This document shows, piece by piece, positions 36,967-45,501 of a stretch of DNA of 64,000 bases (the first letter of the stretch is position 1; each line of letters begins with the position of its first letter). The notes beneath the pieces were generated by a model. The model made no database searches and had not been told where the DNA came from. It saw nothing but the letters and a program-made list of their open reading frames with translations. Both the position numbers and the translations under genes were made by a program. This DNA is from CAXTEJ01 sp964243295 (GTDB lineage Bacteria > Actinomycetota > Actinomycetes > Actinomycetales > Angustibacteraceae), in the NCBI GenBank assembly GCA_964243295.1, contig CAXTEJ010000012.1, positions 14,051 through 78,050 of the forward strand, written 5' to 3'.

Positions 36967-37501
36967 TCCCGGCCCGCCCCCCTGTCGTGATCTTGCGATC
37001 CCGGCCCACCCCCCTGCCGTGATCTTGCGATTCCGGCCCGCTTCGTGCTCCGGTGCGGTCCAGACGAGCGCGGGCGCCCTCGCCCCCGGCCGTGCGCTCG
37101 GCGTCGAGATCGTTGTTGCCACCGCCTGGCCGTCCCGACGACCGGCCGTCGCAACCACGGCGGTGACCACGCCCCAGGCTTCAGGCTCGGCGACCGCGAA
37201 CACGCCGGTCCGACACGTCTCGGCCACGGTGCGACCACGCACTGCCACGACGAGACGGACGGGCGGTGAGCCGGAACTGCATGATCACGAGTGAGGCAGC
37301 CGGCACGACGAGCAAACGCTGGCCGAGGCGCGGTGGCCGGAGGTCCGCGTCGAGGGAGCTTGCGACCAGCGGGCCGGAGGGCGCCGCGTCACGGCCGGAG
37401 GCGACGGGAGGTCGTCGCCGGGCCTGGATCGCATTATCACGGGGGAGGCGGGCCGGGATTGCATGTTCACAGGGGGGCGGGCCCCCGGATTGCATGATCA
37501 C
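36963..37501. repeat. GTGATC repeat array at a convergent junction
   Basis: Plus-oriented copies begin at 36963 (shortened), 36987 and 37019; minus-oriented copies lie at 37271-37288, 37423-37440, 37453-37470 and 37484-37501. The oriented consensus is near GTGATCATGCAATCCCGGCCCGCC. The first copy supplies the TGA of the upstream gene. Between the two groups (37040-37265) I see only GC-rich sequence with no supported gene; short ORFs there start inside repeat copies. Confidence 0.82.
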
Positions 37502-37524
37502 GTAGGGGGATGGGGCGGACGCAC

Positions 37525-37570
37525 GGACGGCGGCCGCAGCCCCTCGTGCTAGGGGCTGCGGCCGCCGTCC
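37525..37570. terminator. Large terminator hairpin after the lipoprotein gene
   Basis: A perfect 20-bp stem with a 6-base loop CGTGCT (37545-37550). It begins 17 bases after the lipoprotein gene's stop as read on the minus strand and separates it from the repeat array. Confidence 0.88.
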
Positions 37571-37586
37571 GGCGGTGCTGGTGGGC

Positions 37587-39119
37587 TCAGCGAGCCGAGC
37601 GCACCATGATCGGCACGGGGCCGACCTTGACCCGCAGGGTGCGGGCCTTGAACGAGCTGGTTTTGCCGTCGACGGCCTGGGTGGTGGTGGCGCCCGCGAC
37701 AGTCACGGTCGCGACCTTCTTGGGGTTCCAGAAGACGCGGCGGACACCGCCGGTGTAGTTGATCGTGCAGGTGTAGGTGCCTGCGCGGTCGACGGTGCAG
37801 GCCCGCATCTGGGAGTTGAGCAGCCACGAGCGGGTGACGCCGTACGCCTTGCCGGCCATCGTCAGCGAGTAGCCGTTGCCGGCGGTCAGGTTCGTGTTGG
37901 CGAGGTTCGTGTGGCTCCACATGTACCAGTAGACGCGCGAGACGCCGTTGGCTGCGTTGAGCAGCAGCGTGCGGGTGACGTTCGCGGCCTGGCGGCTGTC
38001 CGCGATGGGCCTGGTCGGCTTGCCGGCGAGACCGTAGTTGACCTCGGTGTTCCAGATCGGCTTCTTCACGCCGTACTTGGCCATGATCTTCTTGTCGAGC
38101 GCGAGGATCGACATGGAGTCCTCGGGCGTGCCGGTCGGCAGCGGGTACAGCTGCAGCGACACGGCGTTGACGTAGTCGGCGACGCGACGGCCGCTGACCT
38201 TGCTGGCGTAGAAGGCGTCGGTCCAGGTGCGCTGGGCCGCGTTGCGCGTCACCAGGGCCGGCGCGACGAGGTAGCGGCTGCCACCGAGCGCGTCGCGCGT
38301 CAGCTTGGTGAGGGTCGCCATCTGGGCGGGTGAGCCGGTCCAGAACTCACGGACGTTGGCCTCGTTCCACACCTGGAACGACACGCGCTTGTTGCCCTTG
38401 ACGCCCGGCCGGTTGGCGACCGCGGCGACGTAGCGCTTCCAAGCGTTCAGGTTCGTCGGCATCGACGCAGCGCCCGAGCCGTAGATGTCCGAAGCGAAGC
38501 GACGCGAGGCGTAGAACGTCGGAGTCTGACCGAGGACGATGAGCGTCTCGGCGCCCTTGAGGTTGGCCTGGCGGACGATTGCGTCGAGGCGGCGGAAGTC
38601 ATACTTGCCGGGGGCGACCTCGATCTGGCGCCAGGTGACGCCGGCGTCCCAGGCGCGCAGCGACCCCACGCTCGCGGCCGGCCAGCCGTCACGGCCGCCG
38701 ATCGGGGTGGAGTCGTGGACGCCGAAGAAGGTGGCCGGGATGCGGTAGCCCGTCGGGAGCCGGACGGCGGAGCCGGCGGTGGTGCCGCTGGCCGCCGCGA
38801 TGCTGCTCGACAGGCTGCTCACGCTGCTCGTCGTGGCCGCGGCCGTCGTCCCGGGCGAGCCGGCTGCCGGCGTCGTGCCGGCCGCAGCACTGGTCGGCAC
38901 GGCAGCGACGGACGCGCTCGCCGGCGACGTCGCAGCGGAGGTCGCCGAGGCAGGCACCGTCGCGGACGCCGAGGTGACGCTGGACGACGCGGCGCCGGCG
39001 GCGCTGGACGACGCGGCGGCCGGTGCCGCGGCGGTGGCCGCGCCGTTCGAGGCGCCGCAGGCGCCGAGCAGTGCGGCCGTCGTGACGGTGGCAGCCATGA
39101 GCTTGGTGGTGGTCAGCAA
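37587..39119 (-). CDS. Lipoprotein with glycoside-hydrolase-like barrel
   Basis: TTG 39119 (or CTG 39116, better placed after AGGGGG) gives about 510 residues. A lipoprotein signal ends in the lipobox LLGAC near residue 23. About 100 Ala/Ser/Thr residues form a linker. The catalytic part resembles GH5/GH39-type TIM barrels: VWNEANVREFW (proton donor Glu near 251) and WNTEVNYG (nucleophile Glu near 358). It ends in a small beta domain (VRRVFWNPKKV). The likely role is hydrolysis of extracellular polysaccharide; the substrate cannot be told. The longer ORF to 40298 is a shadow of the next gene. Confidence 0.82.
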   Translation of the reverse strand: MLTTTKLMAATVTTAALLGACGASNGAATAAAPAAASSSAAGAASSSVTSASATVPASATSAATSPASASVAAVPTSAAAGTTPAAGSPGTTAAATTSSVSSLSSSIAAASGTTAGSAVRLPTGYRIPATFFGVHDSTPIGGRDGWPAASVGSLRAWDAGVTWRQIEVAPGKYDFRRLDAIVRQANLKGAETLIVLGQTPTFYASRRFASDIYGSGAASMPTNLNAWKRYVAAVANRPGVKGNKRVSFQVWNEANVREFWTGSPAQMATLTKLTRDALGGSRYLVAPALVTRNAAQRTWTDAFYASKVSGRRVADYVNAVSLQLYPLPTGTPEDSMSILALDKKIMAKYGVKKPIWNTEVNYGLAGKPTRPIADSRQAANVTRTLLLNAANGVSRVYWYMWSHTNLANTNLTAGNGYSLTMAGKAYGVTRSWLLNSQMRACTVDRAGTYTCTINYTGGVRRVFWNPKKVATVTVAGATTTQAVDGKTSSFKARTLRVKVGPVPIMVRSAR

Positions 39120-39289
39120 GAGTCCCCCTGGTGGACGGTACGAGCGCGAGCCCTGCGCCGAGTCACACCCGACACATGCACACCACCCTAGGTCACGCGG
39201 GTCGGCGACCGGCTGGACGACGTGCGCTGGGACGGTCACGGCTGGGCAACGTTCGGTGCACCCGGGGACAGACGCCAGCGGCCGCGGGG

Positions 39290-40423
39290 TCAGCCGGTCG
39301 CCTCGGCGGCGCGCACCCGCTGCTCGGCGCCGTCCTGCGTCATGCCGCTGACCTGCAGCAGGTCGACGACCACCGACCGGGCCTGCGCCAGCACGACGTC
39401 CGCCGACAGCGAGCTGCCTGTGGGCACCTGCGCCGACAGCCGGGCGACGACGTCCAGCTGGGTGAGGGCCCGTTCGGGGGAGCGCTGCTCGGTCAGCTCG
39501 CGGTTGATGGTGGTGAGCGCCTGCGCGAGCCCGTCGAGCACCTGCGCGGTGCCGGCCGGCAGCCGCTCGCCGCGCCGGACGACGACCACGACGCGCCGCA
39601 GCAGCACCCGGCCGTTGCGCAGAGCCCGGTCGAGCGGCACGGCCATGTCGCCCACCGAGGACATGTCGCTGCGGTGGCGCCGCCGCCACGGTGAGGACCG
39701 GGCGACGTCGACGGCCTCGCGGGCGGCGGTGCGCAGGTCGTCCATCGCCGGCTCGCTGCCGCGCGCCCGGTCGAGGGTGCGGTAGGCGAGGCCGAGGTCG
39801 CCGTCGCGGCCGGCGGTCGCCGCGTCGGTGAGCCAGGTCGACAGCTCGCGAGCGATGCCGGCGGCGGCGAGCCGCGGTCGCCGCAGCGGCTGCCCCGGCA
39901 CCACCGCAGCGGCCACGAGAGCCACCAGACCGCCGCAGACGGCGTCCAGCCAGCGCCCGAGCCCCGCGGACGGGGCGGCGGCCAGCGTGGTGACGATCGC
40001 GGCCTGCGTGCCGGCCTGGGTGATGGTCAGCGGGCTGGCGTCGAGCAGCACGGCGATCGTCATGGCGATCGCGACCACGACGAGCAGCTGCCACGCACCC
40101 CGCCCGAAGAGCAGCGCGAACACGTCGCCGATCAGCACGCCCAGCGCGACACCGATGGTGACCTCGAGGCCCCGGCGCAGCCGCTGGCCGTATGACAGGC
40201 CGAGGCTGACGATGGCCGCGACGGGCGCGAAGAACGGCATGGGGTGACCCAGCACCTCGCGGGCGATCAGCCAGGCGACGGACGCGGCGACCGCGCACTG
40301 GGCGACGTGCCAGCCGTAGCGCTGCAGCCGCTGGACGCGCACCTCGAGACCCCGCCGCGCCCCCTGGCGGACGGCCTCGCGGTCAGGTGCGTGCGGCAAG
40401 GACGACCACGTCAGCTCGGGCAC
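39290..40423 (-). CDS. FUSC-family membrane protein (aromatic acid exporter-like)
   Basis: The 377-residue protein has about six membrane helices in the N-terminal half (for example VAQCAVAASVAWLIA, LLVVVAIAMTIAVLL) with GLSYGQRLRRGLEVTIGVALGVLIGD, a block typical of the FUSC/ArAE fold, then a cytosolic helical domain. Members export aromatic acids or related compounds; substrate unknown. It starts inside the 3' end of the kinase gene (41-base overlap), so the three minus-strand genes from 41767 form one unit. Confidence 0.85.
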   Translation of the reverse strand: MPELTWSSLPHAPDREAVRQGARRGLEVRVQRLQRYGWHVAQCAVAASVAWLIAREVLGHPMPFFAPVAAIVSLGLSYGQRLRRGLEVTIGVALGVLIGDVFALLFGRGAWQLLVVVAIAMTIAVLLDASPLTITQAGTQAAIVTTLAAAPSAGLGRWLDAVCGGLVALVAAAVVPGQPLRRPRLAAAGIARELSTWLTDAATAGRDGDLGLAYRTLDRARGSEPAMDDLRTAAREAVDVARSSPWRRRHRSDMSSVGDMAVPLDRALRNGRVLLRRVVVVVRRGERLPAGTAQVLDGLAQALTTINRELTEQRSPERALTQLDVVARLSAQVPTGSSLSADVVLAQARSVVVDLLQVSGMTQDGAEQRVRAAEATG

Positions 40424-40913
40424 GGGTGTCCTCTCGCGCGAAGTGCGTCCGCTCGCCGGCCGCCCATCGCCGCCAGTGTGGTCGATAGCCGGTGCCGTCG
40501 CGTGCCATGGCCCGCGCGTAGCGCACCGCCTCGGGAGCCTCGACCCAGATCAGCAGGTCCAGGTACGGCGCGCAGGCGCGGGCGCCGCAGCCGGTCCCCT
40601 CCACCACGAGCACGGACGACGGCGCGGCCGCGTGCCACTCGGCGTACCGGCCGTGCACCCAGTCCCACCGCCGCCAGCGCGGCGCGCGGCCCTCGCGCAC
40701 CGGTCGCAGCACCCACGCGACCAGCCGCGGGACGACGGCGTCCAGGCCGCCCCACCCGGGGTAGAAGTCGTCGAGGTGGACGACGGGCGCGCCGTCGAGC
40801 GAGGCGGCCAGCACCTCGGCGAGCACCGTCTTCCCGCTGCCGCTGGGCCCGTCGAGCCCGATGACGAAGGCCCGCGAGGGTGCCGGACGTCGGCGCCGCA
40901 GCACCGGGGTCAC
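40383..40913 (-). CDS. P-loop kinase, uridine kinase-like
   Basis: GTG 40913 overlaps the upstream gene's stop (GTGA) and gives 176 residues. GLDGPSGSGKTVLAEVLA is the Walker A region, followed by VVHLDDFYPGWGGLD, typical of the uridine kinase/pantothenate kinase group, and the Walker B-like VLVVEGTG. ARAMARDG fits the lid. The phosphate acceptor is unknown. A longer in-frame start at 40970 lies within the hydrolase gene. Confidence 0.85.
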   Translation of the reverse strand: MTPVLRRRRPAPSRAFVIGLDGPSGSGKTVLAEVLAASLDGAPVVHLDDFYPGWGGLDAVVPRLVAWVLRPVREGRAPRWRRWDWVHGRYAEWHAAAPSSVLVVEGTGCGARACAPYLDLLIWVEAPEAVRYARAMARDGTGYRPHWRRWAAGERTHFAREDTRARADVVVLAART

Positions 40914-41767
40914 GGCGGTGCGTCCGCCCGCGCCGCCAGCGCCGCGATCTCGTCGGTCAGCAGCGGCCACAGCTCGCGGGGCAGGTCGTGGCCCATCCCG
41001 AGCACGGTGACGAACCGGGCACCGGGCACGGCGTCGGCGATGGCGCGCCCGCCCGAGACGTCGACGAGGGGGTCGCTGTCGCCGTGCACCACGAGGGTCG
41101 GCACGCGCAGCCGGCGCAGCGCCGGCGTCCGGTCGGGTGCGCGGACGACGGCCACGAGCTGCCGCAGCCCGCCGAGCGGGTCGAACGCGCGGTCGTAGGC
41201 GCGGGCGCCGACGTCGCGCAGCTGCGCCGGGTCGGTCGGGTACGCCGGGCTGCCGATCGCCGTGAGCACCCGGGCGAACAGCTCGCCGGCCTGCGTGCGG
41301 TCGGTGGCCACCCGTCGTCCGGGCAGGCGCAGGAGCAGGCCGGGGTGGGGTCGGCCGGACCGCCGCGACCCGGTCGACGACGCGATGCAGGTGAGGCTGC
41401 GCACCCGGTGCGGGTGCCCGATGGCGACGAGCTGGGCGATCATGCCGCCCATGGAAATGCCGACCAGGTGGGCCGCCTCGATGCCGAGCGCGTCGAGCAG
41501 GCCCACGGTGTCGGCCGCGAGGTCGGCGAGGGCGTACGGCGCGAGGCCGGCCAGGTGCGTCGACAGCCCGGCGTCGCGGTTGTCGAACCGGACGACGTGG
41601 TGCCCCCGCGCGGCGAGCGCGGCGCAGAAGGGGTCCGGCCAGGCCAGCATCTGCGCGCCCTGCCCCATGACCAGCAGCAGCGGCGGGTCGGCGGGGTCAC
41701 CGAACGTCTCGTACGCGAGGCGGACGGCGCCGACGTCGGCGGTCCGCACGGTCGAGGGCTCGGGCAC
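40910..41767 (-). CDS. Alpha/beta-fold hydrolase (RdmC-like)
   Basis: GTG 41767 gives 285 residues. LLLVMGQGAQMLAWPDPF is the oxyanion region seen in aclacinomycin methylesterase-like proteins; FDNRDAGLST precedes the nucleophile elbow GISMGGM (Ser near 112). HGDSDPLV holds the acid Asp, and GMGHDLP the His. It is probably an esterase, with unknown substrate. It is first gene of the kinase-FUSC unit and divergent from 41810. Confidence 0.88.
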   Translation of the reverse strand: MPEPSTVRTADVGAVRLAYETFGDPADPPLLLVMGQGAQMLAWPDPFCAALAARGHHVVRFDNRDAGLSTHLAGLAPYALADLAADTVGLLDALGIEAAHLVGISMGGMIAQLVAIGHPHRVRSLTCIASSTGSRRSGRPHPGLLLRLPGRRVATDRTQAGELFARVLTAIGSPAYPTDPAQLRDVGARAYDRAFDPLGGLRQLVAVVRAPDRTPALRRLRVPTLVVHGDSDPLVDVSGGRAIADAVPGARFVTVLGMGHDLPRELWPLLTDEIAALAARADAPP

Positions 41768-41809
41768 GGCGTCATGCTGGCAGGTCTGCGCTTGCCGGGG
41801 GCAGGCGCG

Positions 41810-42160
41810 GTGAGCGACCCGCCGGTCACGCCCGACGGCCGCTACCTGGTCGTGCGCGGGCGGCTGTGGCGCCGCACCGACCCGCGGCTCGACGACGGCA
41901 GTCGCGCCGAGCTCACCCGCGAGCTGATGGCGGCCCGGCGGGCGAAGGGGGTCGCGATGCGCGCCGGTGACGACGCCGCCCGCGAGGACGCCCGCGCCCG
42001 CGTCGACGCCGCCAAGCACGCCCTCGGCGAGCGCGGACCGGTCTGGTGGGACGACGGCGCGCCCGACCTCACCCGGCACCTGGCCCGCACCACGCCGTAC
42101 GCCGACTGGTTCGCGGCCCTCACCGACGAACCGGCGAGTGGCGACCCGACCGGCGGGTAG
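41810..42160 (+). CDS. Conserved hypothetical protein
   Basis: The 116-residue protein starts at GTG 41810; an in-frame ATG at 41774 is possible but precedes the conserved start VTPDGRYLVVRGRLWRRTDP. ERGPVWWDDGAPDLTRHL and TPYADWFAAL complete a pattern I know from small uncharacterised bacterial proteins. It has no membrane segment or known motif and is divergent from the hydrolase. Confidence 0.72.
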   Translation: MSDPPVTPDGRYLVVRGRLWRRTDPRLDDGSRAELTRELMAARRAKGVAMRAGDDAAREDARARVDAAKHALGERGPVWWDDGAPDLTRHLARTTPYADWFAALTDEPASGDPTGG

Positions 42161-42196
42161 GTCGCGGGTCCCCCGTCACCCGTCCCGGAGGTCCCC

Positions 42197-42700
42197 ATGC
42201 CCAGCGGCTCACCGTCCCGCGCCCGCGCACTGCTCCCGGCGGCGGGCCTCGGCGCCGTCGCCGGCATCGTCGGGGTCGCCGCCATGACCGCCGCCGAGCT
42301 GATCGAGCAGCGGGTCACCCAGCGGCCCGACTCCTACGTCCCGGCCCGCGCGCTGCGGACCCTGCTGGGCGGTCACCCCTCGAACGCCGAGCGCTCGGCG
42401 GCCTGGAACCACGCGATGCACTGGGGCACCGGGGCCCTCGTCGGGGCGCTGCGCGGCGTCTGGTCGGCCGTCGGCATCCGCGGACCGCGCGCGAACCTCG
42501 CGCACGCCGTGGTGCGCCTGGCGTTCGACCAGACCGTCGAGAACGGCACCGGCGTCGGCGCCCCGCCGCACACCTGGCCCCGCCTCGAGCAGGTCGTCGA
42601 CACCAGCGCCAAGTCGGTCTACGCGCTCGTCACCGGCATGGTGTCCGACCGCATCGTCCCGCCGTCGCTCGAGCAGCACCGCGGCACGACCAGCCACTGA
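42197..42700 (+). CDS. Small membrane protein of unknown function
   Basis: The ATG follows CCGGAGG. The 167-residue protein has an N-terminal membrane segment (LLPAAGLGAVAGIVGVAAMTAAELIEQR), a second around HWGTGALVGALRGVWSAVG, and a C-terminal conserved-looking TSAKSVYALVTGMVSD. No known motif. It converges on ilvA with only 18 bases between stops. Confidence 0.7.
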   Translation: MPSGSPSRARALLPAAGLGAVAGIVGVAAMTAAELIEQRVTQRPDSYVPARALRTLLGGHPSNAERSAAWNHAMHWGTGALVGALRGVWSAVGIRGPRANLAHAVVRLAFDQTVENGTGVGAPPHTWPRLEQVVDTSAKSVYALVTGMVSDRIVPPSLEQHRGTTSH

Positions 42701-42718
42701 CGCTGCAGCGCAACGGGT

Positions 42719-43972
42719 CTACACCAAGAAGCGGTACGCCGTCGTCCCCGGCGCGAGGTGCTGGATCGTCAGCGGGCTGTCCTCGATACGCGTGAGCAGG
42801 CCCAGGAGCCCGTCGGCCGCCCCCAGCTCGATGCCCGTGAGCGCGGCGCCGGTCTCGCGGTTGTCGCGCTTGACGTACTCGAACAGGACGATGTCGTCGT
42901 CCGGGCCGAGGACGTCGTGGAGGAACCGCCGCAGCGCGCCGGGCTCCTGCGGGAACTCGACGAGGAAGTAGTGCTTGAGACCGCGGTGCACCAGCGAGCG
43001 CTCGACGACCTCGGCGTAGCGGCTGACGTCGTTGTTGCCGCCCGACAGCAGGCACACCACCGTCTGGCCGGGCTCGACGGCCACCGCAGCTGAGGCGAGC
43101 GCCGCCGTGGCGAGGGCGCCGGCGGGCTCGGCGATGACGCCGTCGACCTGGTAGAGCTCGAGCATCTCGGTGCACAGTGCGCCCTCGGCGACCGTCACCA
43201 GCTCGGCTCCGCTGTCGCGCACCAGCGGGTAGGTGATGTCGCCGACGCGGCGCACCGCGGCGCCGTCGACGAACGTGTCGAGCTCGGGCAGGTCGACCGG
43301 CCCGCCCGCCGCCAGCGCGGCCGCCATGCCCGCGGCCCCGGCGGGCTCGACGCCGACCAGGCGCACGTCGTCCGCCCACTCGCGCAGCCAGGTGCCACAC
43401 CCCGCGAGCAGCCCGCCCCCGCCGACGGGCAGCACCAGGACGTCGGGCGCCCGCCCCAGCTGCGCCAGCACCTCGACGGCGACCGTGGCCTGCCCCGCGA
43501 CGGTCGAGCGGGCGTCGAACGCCGGCACGAGGGTGGCGCCGGTGCTCGCGGCGTGAGCCTTCGCCGCGGCCGCCGCCTCGTCGTAGGTGTCGCCGACCAC
43601 CACGAGCCGGACGCCGTCGCCGCCGAGCGCGGCGATGCGCTGCCGCTTCTGCCGCGGCGTCGTGCCGGGCACGAAGACGTCACCGGGGACGCCGAGGGCA
43701 CGGCAGGCGTACGCGAACCCCTGCCCGTGGTTGCCGGCGCTCGCGCACACCGCCCCGCGCGCCCGGTCGGCCGGGTCGATCCGGCTGATGGTCGTGTAGG
43801 CGCCGCGCACCTTGTAGGAGCGGCCCACCTGCAGGTCCTCGCGCTTGACCCAGACGTCCGCACCGGTCAGCGCCGACAGCCGGGGGTGCGGCTGCAGCGG
43901 CGTCAGCTCGGCGACGCCGGCCAGCCGGGCGACGGCGTCCTCGACCTCGCTGGTCAGCGTCCGGGTGGGCAC
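42719..43972 (-). CDS. ilvA: Threonine dehydratase
   Basis: IlvA deaminates threonine to 2-oxobutyrate for isoleucine synthesis. GTG 43972 gives 417 residues. The PLP lysine is in GRSYKVRGAY (about 56), the phosphate loop is PVGGGGLLAG, and SAGNHGQGFA is intact. The C-terminal single ACT-like domain (FLVEFPQEPGALRRFLHDVLG) is shorter than that of E. coli IlvA but typical here. It stands alone, divergent from an EamA exporter. Confidence 0.95.
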   Translation of the reverse strand: MPTRTLTSEVEDAVARLAGVAELTPLQPHPRLSALTGADVWVKREDLQVGRSYKVRGAYTTISRIDPADRARGAVCASAGNHGQGFAYACRALGVPGDVFVPGTTPRQKRQRIAALGGDGVRLVVVGDTYDEAAAAAKAHAASTGATLVPAFDARSTVAGQATVAVEVLAQLGRAPDVLVLPVGGGGLLAGCGTWLREWADDVRLVGVEPAGAAGMAAALAAGGPVDLPELDTFVDGAAVRRVGDITYPLVRDSGAELVTVAEGALCTEMLELYQVDGVIAEPAGALATAALASAAVAVEPGQTVVCLLSGGNNDVSRYAEVVERSLVHRGLKHYFLVEFPQEPGALRRFLHDVLGPDDDIVLFEYVKRDNRETGAALTGIELGAADGLLGLLTRIEDSPLTIQHLAPGTTAYRFLV

Positions 43973-44027
43973 CGGCCCATCCTCGCTGATGGGGCGCGGC
44001 GGCGGGCGGGTGGCACAGTGACCACCG

Positions 44028-45005
44028 ATGACAAGTGACCGCCGACGGGTGTCGCGATCGGATGGAGCAGGTGTGCGGGCAGGACCGGGCTGGGTGCTCG
44101 CGCTGGTGTCGGCGGCGTGCTTCGGGACCTCGGGGGTGTTCGCCGCCGCGCTGCTCGCCTCCGGCTGGACGGCGGGCGCGGCCGTGACCGCGCGGGTCGG
44201 GGTTGCGGCGCTGGTGCTGACGCCCGTGGCGCTGCGCGCCGTCCACGGGCGGTGGCGGCTGCTGCTGCGCAACCTGCCGTCGGTGATGGCGTTCGGGCTG
44301 CTGGCCGTGGCCGGGTGCCAGCTCGCGTACTTCCTTGCCGTGCAACGGCTCTCGGTGGGTGTGGCGCTGCTGCTGGAGTACTCGGGCGTCGTGCTCGTCG
44401 TGATCTGGACGTGGGCGCTCACCCGTCGTCCGCCGTCCCCGGTCACCTCGGTCGGCGTCGTGGTGTGCGTCGTGGGTCTCGTGCTGGTGCTCGACGTCGT
44501 GCGGGGCGCGCGTGTCGACCCGGCGGGTGTCGGGTGGGGGCTGCTGGCCGCCGTCGGGCTCGCCGTCTACTTCCTCGTCGCCGCGCGCACCGACGACGCG
44601 CTGCCGCCGCTGGTGACCGCGTGGGCCGGCATGGCGGTCGGGGCGGTCGCGCTCGCCGTCACCGCGGCCACGGGGCTGCTGCCCTGGGAGTCCTCGCGCT
44701 CCGACGTCGTGCTCGCCGGGCACGAGGCGAGCTGGCTGGTGCCGGTCGTCGGGCTGTCGCTGGTCGCGGCCGCGCTCGCCTACGTCACCGGCGTCGCCGC
44801 CGTGCAGCGGCTCGGGTCGCGCGTCGCCTCGTTTGCCGGGCTGACCGAGGTGCTGTTCGCGGTGGGCTTCGCATGGCTGGCCCTGGCGCAGCGGCCCGGG
44901 CCGGCGCAGGCGGTCGGGGCGGTCGTCGTCCTCGGCGGCATCGTGCTGGTCAAGGTCGGCGAGCCGGCGCCTGACGAGGTCGTGGTCGGCGCGCCGCCCA
45001 GCTGA
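44028..45005 (+). CDS. EamA/DMT-family transporter
   Basis: The 325-residue protein has ten hydrophobic helices in two EamA repeats, the first from VLALVSAACFGTSGVFAAALL and the second from WGLLAAVGLAVYFLVAA. Such carriers export metabolites or amino acids. Divergence from ilvA invites a link to threonine or branched amino acids, but that is inference. CACAGT ends 8 bases before the ATG, a possible leaderless promoter. Confidence 0.88.
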   Translation: MTSDRRRVSRSDGAGVRAGPGWVLALVSAACFGTSGVFAAALLASGWTAGAAVTARVGVAALVLTPVALRAVHGRWRLLLRNLPSVMAFGLLAVAGCQLAYFLAVQRLSVGVALLLEYSGVVLVVIWTWALTRRPPSPVTSVGVVVCVVGLVLVLDVVRGARVDPAGVGWGLLAAVGLAVYFLVAARTDDALPPLVTAWAGMAVGAVALAVTAATGLLPWESSRSDVVLAGHEASWLVPVVGLSLVAAALAYVTGVAAVQRLGSRVASFAGLTEVLFAVGFAWLALAQRPGPAQAVGAVVVLGGIVLVKVGEPAPDEVVVGAPPS

Positions 45006-45041
45006 TCACGAGCGTCGGTGGGCTGTGGTGTCATCGCTGGC

Positions 45042-45491
45042 GTGGACGCGCGGGAGGACTCCAACCGGCGGATGCTGCGCGCTCGCGACGCGATGGACCG
45101 CTCCTACGCCGAGCCGCTCGACGTGCCGGCTCTCGCCCGGATCGCGTTCGTCAGCGAGGCCCACTTCATCCGCACCTTCCGCGCCACGTTCGGCGAGACT
45201 CCCCACCGCTACCTGCAGCGGCGCCGCGTCGAGCGGGCCATGCACCTGCTGCGCTCGACCGACCGCAGCGTCACCGACATCTGCATGGACGTCGGCTTCG
45301 CGAGCCTCGGCACCTTCAGCCGGGTGTTCACCCGGGTCGTGGGCGAGCCGCCGAGCGCCCATCGCCGCCGGGGGCCGCTGGCGCCGGTGTCGACGTGCTT
45401 CGCGATGGCCTGGATGCGGCCGGTCGGCGACGACCCGGCTCGTGGCGGCGCAGCAGTTTCGGAGAAGCACCACGGCGACGCCCGGCCCTAG
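45042..45491 (+). CDS. AraC-family transcription regulator
   Basis: GTG 45042 gives 149 residues, essentially one AraC DNA-binding domain: LDVPALARIAFVSEAHFIRTFRATFGETPHRYLQRRRVERA (first helix-turn-helix) and DICMDVGFASLGTFSRVFTRVVGEPPSAHRRR (second). There is no sensor domain. TGTCAT ends 7 bases before the GTG, so it may be leaderless. Its TAG stop opens the -10 box of the VOC gene 11 bases later, so the two are probably linked. Confidence 0.9.
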   Translation: MDAREDSNRRMLRARDAMDRSYAEPLDVPALARIAFVSEAHFIRTFRATFGETPHRYLQRRRVERAMHLLRSTDRSVTDICMDVGFASLGTFSRVFTRVVGEPPSAHRRRGPLAPVSTCFAMAWMRPVGDDPARGGAAVSEKHHGDARP

Positions 45492-45494
45492 CGT
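45489..45494 (+). promoter_or_regulatory. -10 box of the VOC gene, overlapping the AraC stop (TAGCGT)
   Basis: TAGCGT begins with the AraC stop codon and ends 7 bases before the VOC ATG. Confidence 0.55.
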
Positions 45495-45501
45495 CGTCCC
45501 C

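Noticed and set aside
37266..37505. Short ORFs beginning inside the repeat copies (peptides like MIMQSRP)
   Set aside because: The start codons come from the repeat core on one strand; composition and lack of any motif argue against coding.
39120..40298. N-terminal 390 residues of a 903-codon minus-strand ORF
   Set aside because: The upper part is an out-of-frame shadow of the FUSC gene; the true lipoprotein starts at 39119 with a lipobox.
42160..42196. TAGGTC after the 41810 gene as another stop/-10 overlap
   Set aside because: The hexamer lacks the final T and the next gene has a good ribosome-binding site, so it was not counted.
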